Positions 1 to 5,657 of a stretch of 6,750 bases of DNA are shown here, piece after piece. Numbering within the stretch: position 1 is the first letter of the stretch; each line of letters begins with the position of its first letter. Position numbers and translations under genes: made by a program. This stretch comes from Fibrobacterota bacterium (lineage in GTDB: Bacteria > Fibrobacterota > Chitinivibrionia > Chitinivibrionales > JANQEN01), in NCBI GenBank assembly GCA_030619215.1, contig JAUXBV010000194.1:1-6750 (forward strand), given 5' to 3'. The notes beneath the pieces are model-generated. The model made no database searches. It was given only the letters and a program-made list of their open reading frames with translations, and had not been told where the DNA came from.

Positions 1-1
1 G

Positions 2-1135
2 CCCTGGGTTAATGTACCGGTTTCAGCCACAACTGAATACGTAACAAACCTTGCCTATCTGATCCGCGACAGCCTTGACCAGAATCTTAATGTGTATGTT
101 GAGAGCAGCAACGAGGTATGGAATACTGCCCCCGGTTTCAACCAGAGCCGGTACAACCAGGCACAGGCGCAGGCACTGGGTATCGGCGAGCATGAAAACC
201 ACGCCCGCCGCACCATTGAAATCGCGCAGATTTTCGAAAATGTATTCGGGCAGGGATCTTTAAACAGCCGCGTGCGGGTAATCCTGTGCAGCCATCAGCC
301 TATGCTTAAATGGTGGGTGGAACCTATGCTGCAGTTTATTGATTCGGCTTTCGGCACACCCAAGGATTATCTTTACGGCATTGCATGCCAGACATACTTT
401 GGCGGCGGTGTGGATGACGGGGAGAGCGTTGACAAGATACTTGATGACTGCCACGAACAGATTACCGCACTGATTGATGAAACAGGCGGCACAAATGAAG
501 CAGGTCGCAAGCAGTGGGTTGCCAAAACGGTTGAGTGGGGATTACCCGGCGGATTTTCCTCTTATGAAGGCGGCCCGGACCATGGCGGTGGGAGCACCGT
601 GAATATAGCGAACAGAATAGCAGCAGAACGGCATGCACGCATGGCTGATGAGTGGACCTATAATCTCAATGAAGGTTTTTTCAAGCTGAACGCCAATCTT
701 GCCATGCAGTTCACACTCAGCAGCTCTTACTGCCGTTACGGCTGCTGGGGTCTCACCGACGATATCACAGATCCCCAACGAAACTATAAATATGAAGCTG
801 CACGCAAACTGGCTGACTCGATAACGGATATTATAGACATACCGGAAAAAAATCCCCTTAACAGTTTCTTCTTTTACAACTTGACCAATCCATCACACTC
901 CACGGTGAGAATCTCCTATGTGTTGACCCGGAGGACTAACGTTGAAATTGCAATCCTTACTATTGCCGGGCAGCGTATAAAAACACTGGTCTCCGGAAAT
1001 CAAGCTCCGGCGCAGTATTCATTTGAATGGGGCGGAAAAGATTATACGGGTAAACCGACTGCAAATAATATTTACCTGTGCAATATTCGTGTTGGTAAAT
1101 GGAGTGAAAGCAGGAAGATAATTTTTATACGATAG
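2..1135 (+). CDS. Secreted glycoside-hydrolase-like enzyme with C-terminal FlgD-like domain (5' partial)
   Basis: The frame is open from base 2 to the TAG at 1133-1135, giving 377 visible residues. The true start lies upstream, and the GTG at 92 is only an internal valine. Residues 1-41 run through a conserved-looking stretch ending VYVESSNEVWN. The Asn-Glu pair (N37-E38) resembles the acid/base position after strand 4 of clan GH-A TIM barrels. About 150 residues later SYEGG (E189) fits the strand-7 nucleophile, a typical spacing for that clan. These catalytic roles are inferred, not proven. The last ~90 residues (about 285-377) form a separate module: an NP-N opening, then EIAILTIAGQRIKTLVSG, an FEWGGKD turn and a final strand ending in Arg. 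This matches FlgD-type Ig domains and is close to the sorting tails of secreted proteins in FCB-type bacteria. An extracellular or surface polysaccharide-degrading role is likely, but the substrate cannot be read. Domain calls are reasonably firm; exact family is unknown. Confidence 0.7.
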   Translation, partial: PWVNVPVSATTEYVTNLAYLIRDSLDQNLNVYVESSNEVWNTAPGFNQSRYNQAQAQALGIGEHENHARRTIEIAQIFENVFGQGSLNSRVRVILCSHQPMLKWWVEPMLQFIDSAFGTPKDYLYGIACQTYFGGGVDDGESVDKILDDCHEQITALIDETGGTNEAGRKQWVAKTVEWGLPGGFSSYEGGPDHGGGSTVNIANRIAAERHARMADEWTYNLNEGFFKLNANLAMQFTLSSSYCRYGCWGLTDDITDPQRNYKYEAARKLADSITDIIDIPEKNPLNSFFFYNLTNPSHSTVRISYVLTRRTNVEIAILTIAGQRIKTLVSGNQAPAQYSFEWGGKDYTGKPTANNIYLCNIRVGKWSESRKIIFIR

Positions 1136-1206
1136 AATATTTGTTTATTTTGAAGTCAGAATAGATAATATTAACCTAAAATCAGCTGTTGGATTCGTGC
1201 TCGCCA

Positions 1207-1251
1207 GCCTTCGCCAAAGCGCTACAGCGCGACGGCAGGTGCGCGTAATCG
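1207..1251 (+). repeat. REP-like hairpin repeat, left copy
   Basis: This 45-bp block matches the reverse complement of 2486-2530 at 41 of 45 positions. It also folds on itself: GCGCT/AGCGC around a 2-base tip, then GCC/GGC and CCT/AGG arms with small internal loops (1208-1239). Immediately downstream CGTAATCG occurs twice, 12 bp apart (1244-1251 and 1256-1263). It looks like a dispersed intergenic palindrome. The rest of the 284-bp gap between the enzyme gene and rpn (1136-1419) holds the inner inverted arm and AT-rich sequence; I see no further gene and no convincing terminator in it. Confidence 0.75.
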
Positions 1252-1292
1252 TACTCGTAATCGATGTAATATCATAATAGCACCTTTCATCT

Positions 1293-1343
1293 GTTAGGCA
1301 AAATTTCTCCGGTATTTTCTTTCAAATCAAAGAGGGAGGCGCT
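1293..1343 (+). repeat. Inner inverted arm, left copy
   Basis: GTTAGGC, ten less conserved bases, then CGGTATTTTCT (1293-1320) match the reverse complement of 2378-2405 at 23 of 28 positions without a gap. GAGGGAGGCGCT (1332-1343) corresponds to the complement of AGCGCCCCTC at 2333-2342, with two bases extra. The arms lie on either side of the rpn gene, 77 bp before its start codon and directly after its stop codon. Confidence 0.65.
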
Positions 1344-1419
1344 AAAAGTAATAAAGGCATAAATATCACTAAAAACATAAAAAGCAGTAGGAAAAAGTGT
1401 ATTAAATTATTTTATAAAT

Positions 1420-2328
1420 ATGGATAGAAAAAATCTCATCAACCCACACGATAAATTTTTTAAAGAATCGTTCAGTCGAAAAGAAATTGCAAAGAGCTTT
1501 ATTCAAGAATATTTACCCGATAATCTTTGTAATCAATTTAATTTCAAGACATTAGAAATTCTGAAAGACTCCTTTATCGATAAAGAACTATCCGAGCATT
1601 TTTCGGATATCCTGTATAAAATCAATATTTCAGGTAAAAAATCTTACATTTATTGTCTGTTTGAACATAAGAGTTATATTGACTCCTGGGTTGGATTTCA
1701 ACTGCTTCGTAATATGGTCAAGATTTGGGAGGGATATTTAAATCAGAATAAAAAAGCGAAAAAATTGCCCGTTATTATTCCAATTGTGATTTATCATGGG
1801 AAGGAAAAGTGGAATCTTAAAAACTCAATCATACCGCTTTTTGATGAAATAGACGATACAAAACAGTATATTCCGGATTTTAAAAGTGAAATTTATGATA
1901 TTTCTCATATTCCGGATGATAAAATAAAGGGAGAAATATTATTACGGGTGAATTTTTTATTGCTCAAATATATTTTCAGGCCGGATTTATTTGAAAAATT
2001 ACATGAAATTTTCGAACTTTTAATTACATTATCTAATAAGCGCAAAACAACAGAATATCTTGAGGTATTATTTCGATATCTTGTAGCTTCGGTAGACAGT
2101 AAAAAATCAGAAGACTTGAAAAAGGAAATAGAAAAAACTATAAAATCAGGAGAAAATCTTATGCCAACAATTGCGGAGAAATGGGTTCAGGATGGTGTTG
2201 AAAAAGAAAAAATTAATACAACCGAAAAATTAATTAGCATTGGAATGGATAATGGTGAAATAAGAAAAATTACAGGATTAAGCATCAAAAAAATTTCAGA
2301 AATCCGACAAAAGCATCAAAGTAAATAA
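1420..2328 (+). CDS. Rpn-family recombination-promoting nuclease (PD-(D/E)XK; YhgA-like, full-length RpnL)
   Basis: The 302-residue protein belongs to the Rpn/YhgA-like family, once called Transposase_31. These are PD-(D/E)XK DNA endonucleases that can promote RecA-independent recombination and act as antiphage toxins. The N-terminus carries the family signature PHDKFFKESF (9-18). The nuclease core shows D63 in FSDILYKI, E82-H83-K84 in CLFEHKSY and Q94 in GFQLLRNM. D63 coincides with the catalytic aspartate of E. coli RpnA. PVIIPIVIYHGKEKW (117-131) is also typical. The C-terminal segment 248-302 is the small variable domain with a helical tail ending TGLSIKKISEI. The ATG at 1420 is the only ATG available before an in-frame stop at 1378-1380, and it lacks a Shine-Dalgarno sequence. 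The gene is strikingly AT-rich: by hand count, 1741-1800 has 18 G+C in 60 and 2101-2160 has 14, against 35-37 in sample lines of the enzyme and DAHP synthase genes. This suggests horizontal transfer. The family call is firm; catalysis and antiphage role are inferred. Confidence 0.9.
   Translation: MDRKNLINPHDKFFKESFSRKEIAKSFIQEYLPDNLCNQFNFKTLEILKDSFIDKELSEHFSDILYKINISGKKSYIYCLFEHKSYIDSWVGFQLLRNMVKIWEGYLNQNKKAKKLPVIIPIVIYHGKEKWNLKNSIIPLFDEIDDTKQYIPDFKSEIYDISHIPDDKIKGEILLRVNFLLLKYIFRPDLFEKLHEIFELLITLSNKRKTTEYLEVLFRYLVASVDSKKSEDLKKEIEKTIKSGENLMPTIAEKWVQDGVEKEKINTTEKLISIGMDNGEIRKITGLSIKKISEIRQKHQSK
2116..2144 (+). promoter_or_regulatory. Possible internal promoter upstream of the rpnS start
   Basis: TTGAAA (2116-2121) and TATAAA (2139-2144) are separated by exactly 17 bases; each hexamer matches the sigma-70 consensus at five of six positions. 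It sits just before the internal ATG at 2161. The usual start distance would put transcription near 2150-2152, which would remove part or all of the AGGAG at 2148-2152. It therefore fits the internal gene imperfectly, and AT-rich DNA makes such matches by chance. Confidence 0.3.
2148..2152 (+). promoter_or_regulatory. Strong Shine-Dalgarno AGGAG inside rpn
   Basis: AGGAG followed by eight bases and an in-frame ATG at 2161. It is the best ribosome site in the rpn gene and is the reason for proposing a separately translated C-terminal protein. Confidence 0.6.
2161..2328 (+). CDS. Candidate intragenic RpnS antitoxin (C-terminal domain from an internal start)
   Basis: An in-frame ATG at 2161 would give a 55-residue protein identical to residues 248-302 of the nuclease, beginning MPTIAEKWVQDG. 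AGGAG lies at 2148-2152, eight bases before this ATG, an ideal Shine-Dalgarno arrangement, while the full-length start at 1420 has none. In characterised Rpn systems the C-terminal domain (RpnS) is translated separately from within the gene, dimerises and blocks the toxic full-length RpnL. Position, size and reading frame here fit that pattern. The peptide is mostly helical and charged, with the tail motif TGLSIKKISEI. It lacks the multiple short tandem repeats seen in some RpnS helices. Translation is inferred from sequence only; a chance purine-rich AGGAG in an A-rich gene is the main alternative. Confidence 0.55.
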   Translation: MPTIAEKWVQDGVEKEKINTTEKLISIGMDNGEIRKITGLSIKKISEIRQKHQSK

Positions 2329-2332
2329 AGGC

Positions 2333-2405
2333 AGCGCCCCTCAAGAAAAGAAAAAACTACTCAAGCATTATATATATAGAAAATACCGGGTAAACATCGC
2401 CTAAC
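2333..2405 (-). repeat. Inner inverted arm, right copy
   Basis: AGCGCCCCTC (2333-2342) and AGAAAATACCG...GCCTAAC (2378-2405) are the reverse-strand partners of 1332-1343 and 1293-1320. The arm begins five bases after the rpn stop codon. GTTAGGC/GCCTAAC also happen to satisfy the consensus of integron attC core sites, but I could not find a complete attC stem in either flank. Confidence 0.65.
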
Positions 2406-2485
2406 GAGACTGTCGAATAAATTACCGCTACTAAAAAACAACATCTTCAGGGTAAAATCTTTCGAGGTGGTTCGCAGGCTGGGAG

Positions 2486-2530
2486 CAATTACGAGCACCT
2501 GCCGTCGCGCCATAGCGCTTTGGCGAAGGC
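2486..2530 (-). repeat. REP-like hairpin repeat, right copy
   Basis: Inverted copy of 1207-1251 with 41 of 45 positions identical. The differences include CA to TG at the hairpin tip, which leaves the stem foldable through a G-T pair. It lies in the 245-bp gap between the convergent rpn and desulfhydrase genes, where a stable hairpin could limit read-through from either side. A run of six T at 2559-2564 follows on the + strand but is too distant from the stem to be a standard terminator. No gene is seen in 2329-2573. Confidence 0.75.
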
Positions 2531-2573
2531 GGGCGAGCAGGAGCACGATTGAACTGCCTTTTTTAATTAACCT

Positions 2574-3560
2574 TCACAATCCAACAATATCCCCAATCTC
2601 CTCACTCTTCGGGAAAATCCCGAAATGCCCGCCGGTATGAAGAAACAGGACTTTTTCACCGGGCTTGATTATTCCCTGCTTTACATGGTCTATCATTCCA
2701 ATAAAGGCTTTCAGCGAATAAACAGGGTCAAGGATAAGGCCTTCGGCTTGTGCAAACTCAGCCATTGTTTGCAATTCTTCTTTTGTATTCATTGCATAAC
2801 CAATTCCAACGTATCTGTCGTCCATGAACTGATCGGAATTTGAAAAGTCTACTTCAAGGCTATACTTTATCTTAAATTCCTGCTGGATACGGTTCAGCTC
2901 ATTGACGAAGTAAGAAATATCATCGCAAACAGCAATTCCATGGACCTTGCCGGGAAAGTCAAAATGCCTGCACCCAAGTAAAATCCCCGCTAATGTTCCT
3001 CCTGATCCCAGAGCGCAATAGATGTGATCAAATGACCTCCCTTCGTCTGCGAGCTCTTTTATCATGTTGACGTATCCAAGCGAGCCTGTTGCCGTAGATG
3101 CGCCCATGGGTATATAGTAGGGCTTTTTGCCATTTTGCACCACTTCGAAGCAAACCATCCTTGCGAGCTCCACGATATTTTCAAATTCTTCTTTACTATA
3201 GAAACGTGGCTCGGCTCCGAGAATACGGTTAATGAGCAGGTTTCCCTGAAGGGAGTCAGGCGGTTCACCCCGCAATAGCAGTATGCAGTCCAATCCCTCC
3301 TTTGCCGCAATCCATGCTACTGCCCGGCAGTGATTCGATTGAATCCCTCCGCAGGTTATAAGGGTATCCGCCCCCTGTTCCTTTGCATCATAGAGGACGT
3401 ACTCCATTTTTCTCAGTTTGTTCCCCGAAGCAACACTTTCAGTAAGATCATCCCGTTTGATAAAGAGTTCTATGCCATACTTCCCGGACAGTCTTGGGAA
3501 ATGATGAACCGGGGTTGGTAGTTGCGCTATAGATATTCGACTTTTTAATAAATCTTCCAT
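2574..3560 (-). CDS. dcyD: PLP-dependent D-cysteine desulfhydrase (ACC deaminase family)
   Basis: This 328-residue cytosolic enzyme belongs to the tryptophan-synthase-beta (fold type II) PLP family, in the ACC deaminase/D-cysteine desulfhydrase branch. K48 in ASGNKLRKMEY is the PLP lysine. GGIQSNH (71-77) carries the substrate-side S75, and GSGGTLAG (185-192) binds the PLP phosphate. At the two positions reported to separate the activities, this protein has Ser (S282 in DPVYSLKAF) and Thr (T309 in HTGG). ACC deaminases have Glu and Leu there. It should therefore release pyruvate, H2S and ammonia from D-cysteine (or a related small D-amino acid) rather than open the cyclopropane of ACC. The length is the family norm. 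The start is supported by GGAG on the - strand (3566-3569), five bases before the ATG. The gene is divergent from the DAHP synthase and convergent with rpn. Family is firm; exact substrate is inferred. Confidence 0.85.
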   Translation of the reverse strand: MEDLLKSRISIAQLPTPVHHFPRLSGKYGIELFIKRDDLTESVASGNKLRKMEYVLYDAKEQGADTLITCGGIQSNHCRAVAWIAAKEGLDCILLLRGEPPDSLQGNLLINRILGAEPRFYSKEEFENIVELARMVCFEVVQNGKKPYYIPMGASTATGSLGYVNMIKELADEGRSFDHIYCALGSGGTLAGILLGCRHFDFPGKVHGIAVCDDISYFVNELNRIQQEFKIKYSLEVDFSNSDQFMDDRYVGIGYAMNTKEELQTMAEFAQAEGLILDPVYSLKAFIGMIDHVKQGIIKPGEKVLFLHTGGHFGIFPKSEEIGDIVGL

Positions 3561-3596
3561 TTTATCTCCAGTCTGATATTTGCCTGTAATAACAAT

Positions 3597-3625
3597 TTAT
3601 TAAAATTATATAATTAACCGGTCAA
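3597..3625 (-). promoter_or_regulatory. Weak candidate promoter for the desulfhydrase gene
   Basis: On the - strand TTGACC (3620-3625) matches the -35 consensus at five of six positions. A 17-base spacer leads to TAATAA (3597-3602), a poor -10. A perfect TATAAT also occurs on this strand (3605-3610), inside the 12-bp palindrome AATTATATAATT (3604-3615), but without a good -35 at the right distance. The 137-bp divergent gap must hold this gene's promoter; the exact hexamers are uncertain. Confidence 0.3.
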
Positions 3626-3637
3626 AATAAATTTATT

Positions 3638-3666
3638 TTTACAGCTTCACCTAACCTTATTATAAT
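3638..3666 (+). promoter_or_regulatory. Near-consensus sigma-70 promoter for the DAHP synthase gene
   Basis: TTTACA (3638-3643), a 17-base spacer and a perfect TATAAT (3661-3666). Transcription would start near 3673, leaving a leader of about 25 bases, too short for a riboswitch or classical attenuator. Confidence 0.7.
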
Positions 3667-3697
3667 TTAGAATAAACCTTTACAATGGAAAATTATC

Positions 3698-4711
3698 ATG
3701 ATTATAGTTTTAAAACCTGAAGCAAAGAAAAAAGACGCCACTGAAATCCTAAAAAAGATATCCTCCGTCGGATTAAAACCGCTTTACATGCCCGGTACTG
3801 AAAGAACTGTTCTTGGGGCTCTCGGGGATGAGAGGGTACTTGAGAACCTGCATTTAGACAGCCATCCATTAGTTGAACGGGTAGACCCGATACTAACCTT
3901 GTATAAAATCGTAAGCCGCGAAATACATCCAAAAGACACAATTGTAAAAATCGGCAAGGTCCCTTTTGGCGGCAAACAGTTTTCCATTATCGGCGGCCCC
4001 TGTGCTGTTGAAAACCGTAAACAGATGATTGACAGTGCTGAGGCAGTTAAGAAGGCAGGCGGACACTGCCTGCGGGGAGGCGCGTATAAGCCAAGATCAA
4101 GTCCATACAGCTTTCAGGGTCTGGGCGTCAAAGGGTTAAAATTACTTAAGGAAATATCAGATATGACCGGCCTGCCCACAGTAACGGAAGTCCTCGAAGT
4201 TACTGATGTGGAACACGTCGAAAAATATGCCGACGCTTTTCAGGTCGGTGCCCGGAACATGCAGAACTTTCGCCTTTTAACAGCTCTCGGCAAGAGCAAA
4301 AAACCTGTTCTATTAAAACGCGGAATGGCTGCAAAAGTTGAAGACCTTCTTCTTGCAGCAGAATATATTGTTACAGAAGGTAACCCGAATGTAATCCTCT
4401 GCGAGCGGGGTATCCGCACCTTCGAGACTGCGACTCGCAACACTCTTGATCTGAATGCGATACCCTATTTAAAAAAACATACCCATCTACCCGTTATCGT
4501 AGACCCTTCTCATGGAACCGGATTAAGGGAACTTGTTTCGCCAATGTCAAAAGCTGCTGCTGCATGCGGTGCAGACGGGATTATTGTGGAAGTCCATAAC
4601 AATCCAAAAGTTGCACTCTCCGACGGGAAACAGTCTCTCTTTCCACATGAATTTAAAAACCTTATTAAGGAACTGAAACCGTTTGTTGAGGCTGCCGGGA
4701 GGATATTATAA
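3698..4711 (+). CDS. aroF: 3-deoxy-7-phosphoheptulonate (DAHP) synthase, type I-beta with N-terminal regulatory domain
   Basis: This enzyme condenses phosphoenolpyruvate and erythrose 4-phosphate to DAHP, the first step of the shikimate pathway to aromatic amino acids. Its 337 residues match the two-domain form known from Thermotoga maritima. Residues 1-~70 form the ferredoxin-like, ACT-type regulatory domain that in that enzyme mediates Tyr/Phe inhibition. The rest is the TIM barrel. The metal ligands are all visible: C102 in GGPCAVE, H272 in VDPSHG, E298 in VEVH and D309 in ALSDG, the same numbering as in the Thermotoga protein. Substrate-binding motifs include [16 protein letters not shown] (126-141), QVGARNMQN (182-190), KRG (207-209) and ERGIRTFE (236-243). 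The ATG at 3698 has a weak GGAA at 3687-3690. Control is probably by product feedback through the N-terminal domain. It is the first gene of a possible unit with the PhzF-like and EamA genes. Confidence 0.96.
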   Translation: MIIVLKPEAKKKDATEILKKISSVGLKPLYMPGTERTVLGALGDERVLENLHLDSHPLVERVDPILTLYKIVSREIHPKDTIVKIGKVPFGGKQFSIIGGPCAVENRKQMIDSAEAVKKAGGHCLRGGAYKPRSSPYSFQGLGVKGLKLLKEISDMTGLPTVTEVLEVTDVEHVEKYADAFQVGARNMQNFRLLTALGKSKKPVLLKRGMAAKVEDLLLAAEYIVTEGNPNVILCERGIRTFETATRNTLDLNAIPYLKKHTHLPVIVDPSHGTGLRELVSPMSKAAAACGADGIIVEVHNNPKVALSDGKQSLFPHEFKNLIKELKPFVEAAGRIL

Positions 4712-4791
4712 CCTGGGTTCAGGGTTAATTTGCTTATTTTATGAGGACAACGCATCAATAATTGCTCTTATCGCTTTTACCATTTCTTGTT

Positions 4792-4796
4792 AAGGA
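4792..4796 (+). promoter_or_regulatory. Shine-Dalgarno AAGGA fixing the PhzF-family start
   Basis: AAGGA lies seven bases before the ATG at 4804. The longer frame opening with TTG at 4762 would add 14 residues that are not part of the family fold and has no ribosome site, so 4804 is the start. Confidence 0.8.
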
Positions 4797-4803
4797 ATTA
4801 ATT

Positions 4804-5592
4804 ATGAAACTCACACTCTATCAAATCGACGCTTTCACAGATAAAGTTTTCAGCGGTAACCCGGCTGCTGTTTGCCCTCTCAATGAATGGCTTCCGGATT
4901 CAACTTTGCAGGCAATTGCACAGGAGAATAATCTATCGGAGACAGCATTCTATGTCCCAGCAGAAAACGGATTTCATATCCGCTGGTTTACACCTGTTGC
5001 AGAAGTTGACCTATGCGGGCATGCTACATTAGCCACAGCTTTCGTTATCCATAACATTATAGGATATAAAAACGATATCGTTAGATTCAACTCGGGAAGC
5101 GGTGACCTGTTTGTAAAGAAAACTGGTGATTCCCTATCTATGGACTTCCCGTCACAACCCGGCTCCTCCTGCCCTATCCCTCCGGCACTTGTGGAAGGTC
5201 TTGTAAAAACTCCATCCGAAGTATTGGCCTCTGAGGACTTTCTTGTGGTTTTCGAAAATGAAGAAGATATTCTTTCAATGCAGCCTGATTTTATTACTTT
5301 AAGCAAACTTGAGCTTCGTGGTGTTATCATTACTGCCCCTGGTAAAGACGCTGATTTTGTCAGCCGCTTCTTTTGTCCCAAGCTAGGTGTTGATGAAGAC
5401 CCGGTAACAGGCTCTGCGCACTGTGCACTTACCCCCTACTGGGCGGAAAAACTTGGTAAAACAAAACTGTCCGCCCGTCAACTATCGAAACGTACAGGCA
5501 CGCTGGAATGCGAACTGAGGGGCAACAGGGTTATTATTACCGGTAAAGCAGTAAAGTACATGGAAGCGAAGATCGATATTAATGTCTCATAA
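4804..5592 (+). CDS. PhzF-family isomerase/epimerase (YddE-like)
   Basis: The 262-residue protein starts MKLTLYQIDAFTDKVFSGNP, the typical opening of the PhzF family. These proteins have a diaminopimelate-epimerase-like fold of two similar halves. In Pseudomonas PhzF the catalytic set is E45, H74, D208 and S213. The matching residues here are E46 in NLSETAFY, H73 in LCGHATLA, and D199 and S204 in DEDPVTGSAH, so an active enzyme is expected. The reaction is probably proton shuttling/isomerisation of a small acidic metabolite. Most family members outside phenazine clusters have unknown substrates. No other phenazine gene is present, and a neighbouring DAHP synthase alone does not make this a phenazine enzyme. 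It lies 92 bp after the DAHP synthase and 65 bp before the transporter on the same strand, with no convincing terminator between them. Length is slightly short but within the family range. Confidence 0.9.
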   Translation: MKLTLYQIDAFTDKVFSGNPAAVCPLNEWLPDSTLQAIAQENNLSETAFYVPAENGFHIRWFTPVAEVDLCGHATLATAFVIHNIIGYKNDIVRFNSGSGDLFVKKTGDSLSMDFPSQPGSSCPIPPALVEGLVKTPSEVLASEDFLVVFENEEDILSMQPDFITLSKLELRGVIITAPGKDADFVSRFFCPKLGVDEDPVTGSAHCALTPYWAEKLGKTKLSARQLSKRTGTLECELRGNRVIITGKAVKYMEAKIDINVS

Positions 5593-5644
5593 CTTGCCCA
5601 TACTTATTTTATCACACATCCTAACCCCCCAAAAAACACTTTTC

Positions 5645-5648
5645 GGAG
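5645..5648 (+). promoter_or_regulatory. Shine-Dalgarno GGAG supporting a TTG start for the EamA transporter
   Basis: GGAG lies nine bases before the TTG at 5658 but 21 bases before the next in-frame ATG at 5670. The spacing favours initiation at TTG, which adds only MNKT to the protein. Confidence 0.6.
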
Positions 5649-5657
5649 ATATCGGCA

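Larger units (their letters stand above)
1170..2573. mobile_element. Candidate inverted-repeat-bounded cassette carrying the rpn gene
   Basis: Two flanks of the nuclease gene are imperfect inverted copies of each other. From outside inwards on the left are an 8-mer ATTAACCT (1170-1177), a stretch sharing TCGTGCTC with the other end, a REP-like hairpin (1207-1251), GTTAGGC...CGGTATTTTCT (1293-1320) and GAGGGAGGCGCT (1332-1343). On the right the same blocks occur in reverse order and on the opposite strand: AGCGCCCCTC (2333-2342), AGAAAATACCG...GCCTAAC (2378-2405), the hairpin (2486-2530), and ATTAACCT again as a direct copy (2566-2573). Direct 8-mers outside inverted arms are what a target-site duplication would look like. 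No DDE or other transposase is encoded, so the unit would be non-autonomous unless the Rpn protein itself takes part. Rpn proteins were once annotated as putative transposases and are reported to promote recombination. Element status is inference. The alternative is chance placement of two copies of a common dispersed repeat. Confidence 0.45.

Noticed and set aside
1244..1263. Repeated CGTAATCG as a possible CRISPR or iteron start.
   Set aside because: Only two 8-base units 12 bp apart; no array, no spacers and no cas or replication gene nearby.
1293..2405. GTTAGGC before rpn and GCCTAAC after it look like integron attC core sites (GTTRRRY/RYYYAAC) around a gene cassette.
   Set aside because: No complete attC stem with both core pairs is found upstream of 1293 or downstream of 2399. 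The similarity also extends into CGGTATTTTCT, which an integron cassette would not require. A plain inverted repeat explains it better.
4710..4726. Bulged hairpin AACCTG...CAGGGTT as a terminator after the DAHP synthase.
   Set aside because: The stem is short and bulged, overlaps the stop codon and has no proper T-run.
4741..4761. Six-codon frame MRTTHQ between the DAHP synthase and PhzF-family genes.
   Set aside because: No ribosome site, no regulatory codon bias and no attenuator structure.
4762..4803. Longer PhzF-family protein starting at TTG 4762.
   Set aside because: The extra residues do not belong to the family, the TTG has no ribosome site, and ATG 4804 has AAGGA at good spacing.
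4974..5381. A 135-codon open frame on the - strand within the PhzF-family gene.
   Set aside because: It lies entirely antisense to a gene with all family motifs, and its translation shows no recognisable domain.
3698..5592. A phenazine biosynthesis cluster (DAHP synthase plus PhzF).
   Set aside because: The DAHP synthase is the housekeeping type I-beta form, not the type II PhzC type, and no phzA/B, D, E or G is present.
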